DNA of 64,000 bases, taken from NCBI GenBank assembly GCA_902806565.1, contig CADCXA010000067.1, positions 124,001 through 188,000 of the forward strand, given 5' to 3'. Shown in pieces: positions 49,507-59,321 of this stretch (within the stretch, counting starts at the first letter, position 1; each line of letters starts with the position of its first letter). The DNA comes from Hypoxylon rubiginosum (Eukaryota > Ascomycota > Sordariomycetes > Xylariales > Hypoxylaceae). The notes under the pieces are model-generated. The model ran no database searches. It saw only the letters and a list, made by a program, of their open reading frames with translations, and was not told where the DNA came from. Position numbers and translations under genes: made by a program.

Positions 49507-49637
49507 CAGATTGGACATAGATTTGGCCGAATCTACCCGTAGCTTGGAGATCAGTACACAGTTTCTGGTAGGCCGGGTTGCGAGTAAAGGCTATCTCGTT
49601 CTGAGGGAGACCTGCTGGCAATTGTTTTATAGCGGAG
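49507..49637 (-). pseudogene. Isolated exon-like fragment
   Basis: A 131-bp stretch bounded by a ctag acceptor and a GTAAGT donor reads through as SAIKQLPAGLPQNEIAFT followed by NPAYQKLCTDLQATGRFG. Composition and splice borders look genuine, but I cannot find partner exons on either side. Possibly a remnant of a deleted gene; family not recognised. Confidence 0.25.
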
Positions 49638-50146
49638 CTAGATCAATTTGCATTCACAACCATATGTACTATCTCTGAACATCTGTTCCTTCCATAGGAA
49701 CATTGTCAGGTCAAATAATACTTACTGCTCTCTAATCGACGCTAAGATGCACCTCTTCAACATGTAAAGAAAATCCGCTGGGCCGGGATTCGTGGATGGA
49801 ATTTCGTAAGCGTATGCTGCTGCCTATTTGTGGCATCTTAAGGTAGGCTGGTGAGGCCAACAGGAAACCCAGTATTTAGAACCGTAGAATGAAATCTTAT
49901 GGGACATTATGCCCATTCCAACTGCTTTCTTGGCCTCTGCATGTACTTTAGGATACAACCCGACACCAACATCACCTTAGGCCCTAGTCTTGAGCATCCC
50001 TTGGTAATGTTGTGCTAAAAAAAACCGTAGCAGACCTACCTACCTAAAGTAAGGCTTATAATATGTTTTAATGCAGCAGTAATTCAACATGTCCTGGGCT
50101 ACCGCTAACGCCGTGACTGTACTCTCCATCCTTCGTTGGTGGTTAC

Positions 50147-50249
50147 GGAAGGTAGTGGTCTAGTTGGTTAGACCAGGAATGTTACCTTTTTTCAATTTCT
50201 TTACTTTTTTACTGTGGTTGCTAGTAGGTTCGAATCCCCCAGGTGACAC
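50147..50249 (+). tRNA. tRNA-like sequence, probably degenerate
   Basis: A-box-like tagtggtctagttgg (50153-50167) and a perfect B-box ggttcgaatcc (50227-50237) are followed by a pol III-type T run starting at 50250. The D-arm can pair (ggtc/gacc), but the acceptor and T stems do not fold, and the A-to-B spacing is long with a T-rich insert. It is more likely a tRNA pseudogene or tRNA-derived SINE head than a functional tRNA. No anticodon can be assigned. Confidence 0.35.
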
Positions 50250-50563
50250 TTTTTTTTTTTTTTTAAAATACCTAATATTTACAATCACCTAGATATTTAT
50301 ATTTTTTATAATGGTTCGTAATGGATAAATAATTTGCCTACTTACTTTAGAGTATGTACCTACCTCCTAGGTATGTATTCGTATTAACTCCATTAATATC
50401 TACTCGAATTGCTTGTCATAGGATTTATATCACCGGTATTTAATTAAGTAAGTGGTAGACTCCTAATTTGTCTCAGTATCTAAGGTAACTATGTACATAT
50501 ACAAAGAAAGGACGAAAGCCCACCTACTAACCATATTACTTTCGCTGCCGTTGCCAGAATACA

Positions 50564-51934
50564 ATGTCAAAATCCGTCGTTATTGTATGTAGCCTCATTT
50601 CCGAGCTGATGTTTAGTGTGGTCTAGTATAATAATACCTATTCACAGATCGGAGGCTCTCTAGCTGGTCTGATTCACGGCCTTCAGCATAAGCGTCCCGG
50701 CAACAATGTCGTCGTACTCGAGCAAGAGTCTGGCGAGCGGCACAGTCACCATGCCGGCATCGGTTTCGGAGCCAATGCCCAGGAGTTTCTTCGCAAATAT
50801 GACTTGACACGAATGACTGCCGCGTTTGCGTCTCACTCCAGGCGCTGGGCGTACTACGGGCGTCCCAACATCATGAACACCAAGGGTACCATCCAGCTCA
50901 CCAGCTGGGGACTCTTGATTAGCATTCTACACGCCAATTTCGATGGCCTAGCGTCGCCGGCTTGTCCTAAGCCGCCACTCGCAGCTGAGGGAGACGGGTC
51001 GGCTGTGTACCTAAGCGGGAAGCGCGTAACAGCACTACAATGCACGAAAGAAAGTATTACTGTCAGCTACACCGATACTCATACCGACGAGCAAGAATCC
51101 ATTGAAGCCGAGTTGGTGATTGGAGCCGATGGCGTCCATTCAACTGTTCGCCGTCTAGTCAATGCCCCCTTCACCGAGCGGTATGCCGGATACATTGCGT
51201 GGAGGGGTACTATACCCGAGAATCTGGTGTCCCAAGAGACGGTACAGTATTTCTCAGATCACTTATCACTCCAATTTTCGAAGCGCACGTATCTCGTATG
51301 GTTGGTCACACCCTCAGACATTTCAATACTCTGCCTCGAATCTCGATGCTAATAAATCAACAGCTATATTATCCCGACAGAGACGGGGAATTTCGAGCCT
51401 GGCAAGCGCCTCCTGAATTGGGTCTGGTACTACAACGTTGCTGAAGATTCACCTGAAATGAAAGATATCTTCACCGATATCAACAATGAACAGCATCACA
51501 ACACTGTCCCGCGCGGCCTCGTCCGACAAGAAGTCAGGGAGAGATGCCGAGCAGCCGTACTTCCTCGTATCTCTGCTCCTTTCCAGGAGCTGCTCCAGAA
51601 GACTTCGAGCCCTTTCGTCACCAAGATTCGTGATGTGATTTGTACGTCGGCCAGCTTCTACGACGGGAGGGTCGTGCTGGTCGGCGATGCATTTACGACG
51701 CTACGCCCTCATATTGGAGTTGCCACGGAGCAGGCCGCTTTCCACAGCAATACGTTGGAAGCCGTGTATCGAGGAGAGGAAACGCCAGAAGCCTGGGGTC
51801 TGGAGGTGCGCCGGTTCGCACAACGGATTATTCTCATCAATAAGATAGTTGCGGAACTTGGTACTGGGACAATGTTTTCTTTGCTTAAATCGATCTTGTC
51901 CTATGCCGTATTTGTTATCAAATCTAAGCTTTAA
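50564..51934 (+). CDS. FAD-dependent monooxygenase, salicylate-hydroxylase-like
   Basis: Predicted 410-residue class A flavoprotein monooxygenase. Exons are 50564-50584 (only 21 bp), 50648-51288 and 51364-51934; the last intron uses a GTATCT donor, since the nearby GTATGG donor would break the frame. Motifs: dinucleotide-binding VVIIGGSLAGLIHGL formed across the first splice junction; the DG motif ELVIGADGVHSTVRR; the family stretch YAGYIAWRGTIPE; RLLNWVWYYNV; the GD motif VVLVGDAFTTLRPH. Closest in character to bacterial-type 2,6-dihydroxypyridine/6-hydroxynicotinate hydroxylases as found in fungi, but the substrate cannot be read. In the GD motif DAFTTLRPHIGVATEQA lacks the usual DAAH pattern (Phe and Thr replace Ala-His), which may alter flavin contacts. 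Tail-to-tail with the HET-like gene. Confidence 0.88.
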
Positions 51935-52145
51935 CAAATATAAAGTGGACGTCCTGTATTTCCATTAACGTTGGATTGGATGCTTATTTGAACACGAAGT
52001 AACTGAACTTTATAAATTTAAATGTTGATTTATACTGATTTTACTGCCCGAGGCAGGGTGATTGAAAACAAAGGAGACGACCTTGAAACAGCGATTACAT
52101 GGGACCCTGATATGGGCATCCTTTGGAGATGTCGATCCAGCTACG

Positions 52146-54320
52146 TTAAACGATTATAAACTCCTCTTTCGAAGCCTCCTCATCTTGTTGGAAATCCACA
52201 ATTTTATCAAATACCTGAGGCTCGTCACCTCCGGCTTGGCCTTGGTGCTCGAACCAACCACAGCGGACGAAGACCTGACACTGATCATTTTGAATCCGTC
52301 GAAGCAGTACACCTCTAGCTCCCAATACCTTACGGTCTTTGTAGTAGTGGGCGTAAATTGGCCAAGCGCAGTACGTATCGCTCCCATTCGCTCCCCCCCT
52401 TTCGAGAGCACGATCCAACTCATCACGGCAGTCCCATTTCACGTAGCCTCTCCCGATCCCTTCTAGCTGCAATCTAGCAGAGTCTGGCTCTGCAGCTAGA
52501 GCCTCCACCCTAGCAGGAATCAGACTGCCGCAAGCTTGCACGCTGCCTGTAGTAATGACACCAACGGCGCTACATTCCTCGGCGGTGGAGAACCGTGCCT
52601 TAGCTACTGGAGAAAGAAAAAGTTCGTCGGGCAGCATGCAGGTCGAAATAATCCCGGGGTACGTCGAGATTGGAAACTCGAAGTTCACTCTTCCAGGAAG
52701 GCTAAGCCATGACCATGATGGAAAGCGGTCCGTGGTATTGTCGCGATGAGGGAGCGTTCGTCCGTTCTCGACATCGTCACATACAAATTGCCAGGCAAGC
52801 TGTTCCACGAGGTCTGCAGACCAACACCCGTGGGCGTATGTCAGCGGGCCGAAGATATCGGCAGCCCCGGGCGTGGCAAGCAGCGGCACACATTCGGCTA
52901 TACCGTCGATCACGGCAGCTCTCCCTTCTAGCGTTCGCGTACCGATCATGGTGTATGCCGCGATGATCTGTGTCCACATCGCAGCCAGGCATTTCTGGGA
53001 CGACTCGAACCCGCGAAAGTCGGCATGGTTCGATGAGCCCGCCTCCGAAGACGACGCTGGTGGCTGAGGATCAAAGTTCGCGTACGACTTGTAATACTCC
53101 CGCGTGTAGGGCTCGCGTAGTTCAAGCTGGCCAAGAATACCGTCTTGATTATCGACGCTCCTACAGTGGGTACCTGTCACGGCGAGGGCCTCGCTACAGA
53201 GTGCTCCTCGTCCGTGATAGCATTGCCACCAGAGCTGGTCTTTCCCGCAGTAAAGTGTGGCGGGGGAGAGGAGTGTTCCTTGGTAGAAGAGAGCCGAGTC
53301 CCACAGGGGAGAGCCGGTGACTGAATCTTGGAAACTCTCACTCCTATATATCGCAAGTGCCTGCTGCGGGGCCCATTGGGGTCGAATAACAGGCATTTTG
53401 CTCAATTCCCTACTTGGGGACAGCAGCGGGTCAGACGACCTTGCACAAGCCATGGCGGCGATATTGAATGCGCCGCCAGCAAATATGTGCGCGGTGGTAA
53501 TTGGGTCTTCGGTATAACTAGCGCCGAGCTTGGGAATCCAAAGGTATTGAACACTGGCATCAAATGCAATCTGGGCGGCCTGGTGAAGACAGGCTGGGAG
53601 TTGAGAAGCCGAAGTCCACGAGTATACATTCTCAAGTCCGAACTCTCCAGTGATTGCCGGGTTATCAGTCCATTCTGGATAGCTCACCGTGGCGTAGAGC
53701 GGGTTTGGCGACGGTTCTTGACCCGGAAGATACTGGCGAACCGTGTAAGACAGCTGTGTATCATTACCTTCTCTTTTTAGTTGAATAAGACGGGAAGGAC
53801 GCCTCAGGGCTGTTTGCGATCTGGTACGATGGTTCCGGCATGAGTTGTGATGCTCAGGATTTTCGGAACGTAAACAGTCTGAGATCCAGCTGTGGCAAAG
53901 ATCGAGCCCTTCGAGCTCTTTATCATGGTTACCTCGGCCTCCTTCCACTAGACAAGACGTTAGCTATTTCCAAACTTCATCACCCAATGTTGAATTAGAC
54001 AGACCTTGAGCTGCGTTAAAAAATACGGGTCTATTCGAATCGTTGACGTGGATAAAGATTATGATTCGGAACTTGTTTTCGCGCTTAGTGATATTAAAGC
54101 TGGTCGCATTCTCATCTAGCGAGAGCGAGATGGGCTTAGGGGGCAAGGCGGCAGCTACAGCGACGCAAATAGGACATCTTGCTTCTACTGCCTGCTTCAG
54201 TGAGGCGATGGAATGGTGATGGGCTAACCCTAAGCCAGAAGTGGAACTCGAAGGCTCCGTGAGGGAGCTAAAGATCTGCAGGCAAGAAGAGCAGAGGGGT
54301 GTTTCTCCAATAATAGTCAT
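52146..54320 (-). CDS. Degenerate HET-domain-like protein
   Basis: Predicted 705-residue protein. Exons are 54320-54005 and 53947-52146, with a 57-bp intron (GTCTGT donor) and a closing frame. The N-terminus has a CSSC and a CPIC pair and leads to LEGLDLCHSWISDCLRS, as in fungal heterokaryon-incompatibility proteins. The HET core is recognisable but altered: YATVSYPEW where Y.ALSYxWG is usual, and QYLWIPKLGASY where YLWIDSLCIIQ is usual, then ITTAHIFAGGAFNIAA. The C-terminal half has the common FPSWSWLSLPG. HET domains trigger cell death upon non-self recognition and are structurally TIR-like; changed motif residues suggest a divergent or inactive copy. Intact reading frame argues it is still a gene. 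Family assignment moderate. Confidence 0.75.
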
Positions 54321-54875
54321 TTTTTGCGGTGAAGTATTGAGATGCTATAGAAAGGAATTAGGATAAGAATGCGGATATGATGGTATTTTATATACCTAGG
54401 TAAATGTAGACACCAAATCCCACACTGAGTTGTACGTATCGAGGTATCTTGATATGGCCCCCAACTTTGTCAGCGATCCCGCCTGCCCGCCACCAACATC
54501 AGCGTCGACTACTGCGGTCACTGCTGCAATGCGACACTAGCCATCCAACAACGCTGCAACAGCAGTCGATCATATTACGTGAGCTCAAGGTTTCGATTGA
54601 AGGACAAGGATAGATGGCTAACCTGTGCTCAGGGGCACACCCGACCGCGCAGCCATGACCATGACACGTTTTAATATATGCCTAATGCATAGAAACTCGG
54701 AATAATTATTACAACTTGAACAATATCTAGGCACATTATAGCGTCGTCCTCTAAAGTGAGTGTAGATATATATTGTACATGTACCGTTCGAGCCTTAACG
54801 AGGGTATGGCTGCTGTATCTAGCAGCTTATCTATCCTACAGTCTGTCATAATGAAGCCACCTCCGTCCGTCTATG
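54321..54875. other. Intergenic region, no gene seen
   Basis: This is a 555-bp promoter side of the HET-like gene and 3' flank of the small secreted protein gene. A TACCTAGGTA palindrome lies at 54393-54402. Confidence 0.5.
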
Positions 54876-55279
54876 TTAGGTACACATAACAACTCCACCC
54901 GGTGAAGTCGAGATACTGCACCAATTTCCGTTGGCCCTGCACTATAGAAGGGTAAGCTTTGGCACGTACGAATTTAGAAAATCTGTTCTGTTTGAAAAGA
55001 CATACCTCCCACGGGTGAGGGTCGCAGTTGCCCGTCCAACCACTTCTAGCTGGGTAATTCTCGTAGCATATTCCGTTCGCGGTCACAGAGTTGGCACCCA
55101 CGTAGCAGCCCTAGTGATAAGAGGGCAATATCTGTTAGCCGGCTTCTTCTGACCGTTTATCATCGGGTATAACTTACACCTTCGACGACCGCACGAGGCG
55201 CGGGCTCGGACTGATTGACAGGAGTTGCGCCTCCGATTGCAGCAGTGAAGCTGACGATGACGAAAGGAGAATAGCGCAT
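54876..55279 (-). CDS. Small secreted cysteine-rich protein
   Basis: A 90-residue product from three short exons: 55279-55178, 55110-55006 and 54941-54876; introns of 67 and 64 bp have GTAAGT and GTATGT donors, all phase 0. The signal peptide MRYSPFVIVSFTAAIGG is followed by a short propeptide-like stretch (ATPVNQSEPAPRAVVEG). The mature part of about 57 residues has six cysteines, in GCYVG, GICYE, GNCDP, WECRA, WCSIS and VMCT, probably forming three disulfides. Small size, secretion and Cys content are those of candidate effectors or antimicrobial proteins; the actual role is unknown. The exons are too short to show as long open frames, so the gene is easily overlooked. I do not recognise the cysteine spacing. 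Confidence 0.72.
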
Positions 55280-56663
55280 CGTGATAAGTGTTCTAGGAAT
55301 ACAATGGATCAAATTTGTAAAAAATAGTATTTCGAAAATATTGTAGGTATGATGATAAATAAAGCAGATGAAATTAATTGCAGATAGAAGCTGGAATTGC
55401 GCGGATGGTGTCTTTTATGTACGCCAAACAGAGATAGGAGTCTCACGACGGCGGGTAGGAGGCGTAGTTCGCATAGAAGCTTCATATCTAAGAAGAATGA
55501 CGTCGCCGCCATGTAGAAGGCCCATTAGATAGCAGCAATTGGGCAGACGAACTTGTTGGTGATTAAAATATCTCGATATCCTTGTGGCGTGGTAAAATCT
55601 TCGTGTACATAGGATCAGGCCGAGGAATCCGTCCTCAATACTGACCTGAATACCTTCAGCACGTTGCCTCCTGACCTCGGTCTGTTTTCGCTGACAAAGC
55701 TACATCCGAGCGGCAGAGCTCGCTTTCGATAGCTGTGCATCGTTCGAAGTTGATTAAAAAAGATCAAGATTATTATTTAGATAGACGTTGGCTCTCGAAA
55801 CGGCTACTTGGAGAATTGATCGTCATAAAATGGATCGACACAAGCATGTGTCAGAGCCACCAACATCTTGCAACTAACACTCTTACATCAGAATCAAGCG
55901 ACCAGTGTGTAACGATGCTTCTTTAATTAGTACAGCAACATGAAAATGTCTTGTTGGAAACATATTCAAAGACTATATCGAAATTTATTCGTGATAGTTA
56001 TCGTGCAGATCGTCGGCGCAGAACACCGAAAAGTATCACTGCCACCCTAACCCCTTTCCTAGCTACAGTCGAAACACAAAGCTGAAGTAAGATCAACCTA
56101 CAGATCGCCTTTGGAGTTACCCGAATAGAGAGCAGAAGCCGGAATTCTCATAGGGTCACAGCGTCTGTCACTTGAATAGCCGCATCAGCACATGTTCCTG
56201 CAAGGCTGTGCCCTCATCCGTGTCCTTTCATCAGAGTTAAAGCTTTATATCTAGTTGATTTAATGGGATAAGTCTATAATAGCTATGCATGTTGGTGGCT
56301 GCCTATTCATCCTGTTCTTGTTAGATGAACGAAATAGTAGGACTTATTGTATCCATCATGACCCTTCAAATCCTTGCTAAAGGAATCAGTGGTCTGACGA
56401 GCATGATGTCAATGGATTCCAAGAGCTTTTCGAGACTAATTTTAACGTATTGTTCGAGTAGATAGCTTGCGTCGGAAGCTAAGATAGATCAAGTATAAGT
56501 AGGATGTCAATTTCCTTCCACATATCTCTTCTCTCATACGACATCATCAACATCAACAACTAGACTTGACAGAGAAGCCCTCGACTCTTCAGCCAAATTT
56601 TTTTATTCAAACAGCTTCAACCTTTCAACCGATTCCAGTCTTTGAAAGATACCAACGAACAAA
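55280..56663. other. 1.4-kb AT-rich intergenic region
   Basis: This region holds the promoters of the two divergent secreted-protein genes. No exon, repeat or RNA gene was recognised with confidence. A leader-like caucaac/ucaac-rich stretch precedes 56664. Confidence 0.5.
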
Positions 56664-57493
56664 ATGAAGGGTATGATCATGACTAGACAAGCTTCTCGCT
56701 GAGTCGAAAACAACTAACCTTTTTCATAAAGTCTCAAACAGCGCCATCGCCGCCATCGCACCACAGGTGCTAGCACTCATTGTAAACGGCAGTCCAACCC
56801 CTACCCACACTACGGGTATGGTTGCGGTAGCTCGAACTTCGTCTCCGTCTCCGCCCCCGTCTCTGCACGATCAGATCAACGCGCTCGACGCGGCCGGGAA
56901 AATCGAGTGGGAAGACGTCGACGGAGGACGAGCTGCCGTACTCCAGCCGCCGAGCGTCCAGCAGAGAGACGACGTCTGGCACGGATTCGCCGATCCGCCC
57001 TCGTTCATCGGGAGCGTGTGGAACGCCCTGCACGCCGACGTCGAGGTCGACAACTACGACGGTCGGGCCATGTGTCCCGCCGGCGGCAGCCATATGGCCA
57101 AGGCGATCGTCGATTCCAGCGCGAACATCGCCTGCAGGTACTTCGTCAAGCAGAGCACGATCGGGCAGCTCGCGCTGAAGGTTTGGCACGCCTATGAAAT
57201 ACACGACAACCAGGCGACCAGCGATGGGCCTGGGTATGTACGATGGCTCCTGTAAGTAACCGACTCTCCTGTCTATAGCGAGACCGGCGAGCTTGTGGCT
57301 AACGGAAACTTCCAGTGGCAGCATATCTGACCACCCTGCCCCGTTGACCGAGGAGTTCTGCGGGGACTTGTGGGATGCGGTCAAGAGCATGTGCACCACC
57401 GAAGGCACGACTGCCGATACGCAAGGACAGGTGATAGAAGCGGGTGATTGGATGATGTATGCAGACCCTACCAGCAACAAGAACAACACCTAA
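56664..57493 (+). CDS. Predicted secreted protein of unknown function
   Basis: Predicted 228-residue product. The first exon is only 7 bp (56664-56670, ATGAAGG), joined to 56732-57233 and 57316-57493; phases agree. The N-terminus MKVSNSAIAAIAPQVLALI is a plausible signal peptide ending near NGSP. The mature chain has a Thr/Ser/Pro-rich start, a helical middle (SLHDQINALDAAGKIEWEDV), then WHGFADPPSFIGSVWNALH, AMCPAGGSHMAKAIVDSSA and a final EFCGDLWDAVKSMCTTEG, with four cysteines. A+T-poor codons agree with coding. An alternative acceptor at 57280 would end the protein early at 57329. I do not recognise a family. Together with the neighbouring cysteine-rich and LysM genes it may belong to a set of secreted interaction proteins. 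Confidence 0.62.
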
Positions 57494-57767
57494 GCTGAGG
57501 GCTGTCAAATTTCTCGATCCATGCTATCAAGTTGACCGTGTTAGACGAAGGGGTTGTGTCTGACGGTGGGAGTCTTTTAAAGATGGGAGTTAGGTTGGAC
57601 TTGTAGAGTTCCTGTATTTTTAGTTTCCTTGCCTTATTATCATCCACGCTCACTATAACAGAACCATGCATAGCCTTGAAAGTTTTTCGTGAGAAGTTAC
57701 CATTATTATTAATAAACCTAAGTTGCTTTAAGCCCCCTGAGCTGTTGTTACTTTAACCTGAGCCAAG
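57494..57767. other. Short gap containing a dispersed repeat copy
   Basis: Mostly AT-rich 3' flank of the secreted-protein gene. Its last 70 bases belong to a repeat copy shared with 61288-61375. Confidence 0.6.
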
Positions 57768-57771
57768 GGTG
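57696..57771 (+). repeat. Dispersed repeat, copy A
   Basis: About 75 bp from gttaccattatt to agccaagggt. It is similar over nearly its full length, in reverse orientation, to 61288-61375. Shared blocks include aataaacctaagtt and aacctgagccaaggg. Confidence 0.75.
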
Positions 57772-58081
57772 GTTCTGGCTCAACGAGGCTTATTGTATCG
57801 GCGTGGCCGGGACGGCGTCTTCATCTGCTATGGCGACGACGAGCACAACGACAAGCACGAGCGGCAAGCCGACTCCCCCGGCACCGACACAGAGTGGGCA
57901 GCCCGCGGATTGCGACGAGTGGTATGTAGCAGTAGATGGGAGCGACTGCGGCACGGCGGAGCGAGAGTATGGAATCACCGACGCGCAGTTTCACGCCTGG
58001 AATCCGGCCGTGTCAAGTGTTTGTCTTAGCGGGGTTTGGTTAGGTGAGGCGTATTACGTCGGTGTTTCTTCGTCTTCGTGA
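57768..58081 (+). pseudogene. Truncated LysM protein gene
   Basis: The frame begins inside the last strand of one LysM repeat (WFWLNEAYCIGVAG), passes a Ser/Thr/Pro-rich linker (TTSTTTSTSGKPTPPAPTQS), and contains one complete LysM unit: CDEWYVAVDGSDCGTAERE, YGITDAQFHAWNPAV, then LWLG-equivalent GVWLGEAYYVGVSS, before a stop at 58081. Fungal LysM proteins bind chitin and often serve as secreted effectors masking cell-wall fragments. No start codon, signal peptide or upstream LysM unit is present. The sequence directly upstream is a dispersed repeat copy, which suggests truncation by insertion or deletion. The remaining LysM unit has Trp-Tyr in place of more common residues but looks foldable. 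A GTG in frame at 57803 is not a credible start. Confidence 0.65.
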
Positions 58082-58374
58082 GACTTGTAGAGTTCTTTCA
58101 GTCCTCTCATTCCACAGTTTGCATATAATCGAACTTTCCATAACTAGGGTGGACTATTAATGAGGAATGATAATTATGTGTGATGCTGTAAATGATTTAA
58201 GAGTTTAAGAAATTGATGAGGGGCTGCCCTAATCTTACATGACATCCCGTCTTTGTGTCACAACCCTAACCCCTATCCCATCAGCGCGTCAGCCCGTTTG
58301 AATGTCAATGTCTTCCTTTTTTTTCTTTCTTCATTTTATTAATAACCCGCCATAATATCGTGTTTCGTTTCCAA

Positions 58375-59113
58375 ATGCCCAAATCACTCGGCGGCACTGC
58401 GCAAATTCGCACCAATTTCTCCCTAAACATCACACACCTCGCCTCCCAGAGCGACCCGTCCGTACCCCTCGTCAGCATCTTCTCGCCAGCCATATGGCAC
58501 CCCGAAAACAGTCAGCAGCAGCAGCAGCAACTGGAACCCGCGCCACTTCCCCTTCCCTGCCCCCGCCCCTCGCTGCAGGTGTACTACACGGCCCCCGACG
58601 CCGCGGACCCCGCACGCCTGACATCGGCCGCCCGTGCTCTAGAGGCAAAAGTTCTTGCCGAGCGCCACGAGGGCAGAGATCCCGCCGAATGCGACCGGCT
58701 GGATGTGTACGGGATGCCATTCTCAGATTCGGGAGGAGCAGGAGGCGTGGTGGTGAATGCATGCGTAGAGCACCAGCGCCGAGAGATTGCTTCGCGGAAT
58801 GGCGACAAGGACTGGTACATCCAGCGATACGACGTCGGCGGGATCTCTGCCCTCGTGGCGGAGGGCGCTGGTGATTGTGAAAAAGGGGCAAGAAGAGTGG
58901 GCCGGGGCGCGGGGAGCGAAACTAGAAGTTGGCCTGAGTGTGGTGTTTTTTGATGCGGTGACGGTGAATCAAGAGGACAGCGGCGGCGGCGGCGGCGGCA
59001 GCAGCAGAGACTTTTGGGAGCGGAGGGCAGGCAGCGTGGAAGAAGAGGAAGTCTTGATCAGGAAACTCAAAGCGGAGCTCAATTGGCAACATAGCGCCTC
59101 GCAATTTGATTGA
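58375..59113 (+). pseudogene. Frameshifted gene of unknown family
   Basis: ATG at 58375 opens a G+C-rich frame: MPKSLGGTAQIRTNFSLNIT, a CAG-repeat-encoded poly-Gln, then SLQVYYTAPDAADPARL, RRE..DKDWYIQRYDVGGISALVA. From about 58855 the sense passes to the +1 frame, which continues ALVIVKKGQEEWAGARGAKL, VGLSVVFFDAVTVNQED and a poly-Gly stretch to a stop at 59113. Neither splice signals nor an intron explain the change, so a one-base indel near 58850-58865 is likely. It could be real decay or an assembly error in a G-rich run. Family not recognised. No signal peptide. Confidence 0.5.
58979..59006. repeat. (ggc)n-type trinucleotide repeat in coding sequence
   Basis: A run of ggc codons followed by agc codons, encoding Gly-rich then Ser residues in the frameshifted gene; seen directly. 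Confidence 0.8.
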
Positions 59114-59321
59114 TTGATCATTGGACTTTAGCTTAGTGATATCCAAGACTATTCTCGTCAATTCGATGATGCTGCCCCTTTTCACAATCCAGGTGTATAT
59201 CCCAAGTTGGCAAACACTTCCACTAATTGCCCTAAACCGAGCATTCAAGTTTTCTATACCATCTTCACTTTCATTCTCATCCCATCAACAGGCTTTGAAG
59301 TGACCTGTCGTGTCTATAAGG

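Larger units (their letters stand above)
49175..50563. other. Intergenic region with an exon relic and a tRNA-like element
   Basis: AT-rich region. It contains a plausible exon relic at 49507-49637 (minus) and tRNA-like promoter boxes at 50147-50249 followed by a long T run. Nothing else was recognised. Confidence 0.5.

Noticed and set aside
53328..53780. 150-codon frame antisense to the HET-like gene
   Set aside because: Shadow of the longer, domain-bearing minus-strand gene.
56770..57489. 239-codon frame antisense to the secreted protein gene
   Set aside because: It overlaps a better-supported spliced gene with a signal peptide; the antisense product is unrelated to known proteins and runs across the introns.
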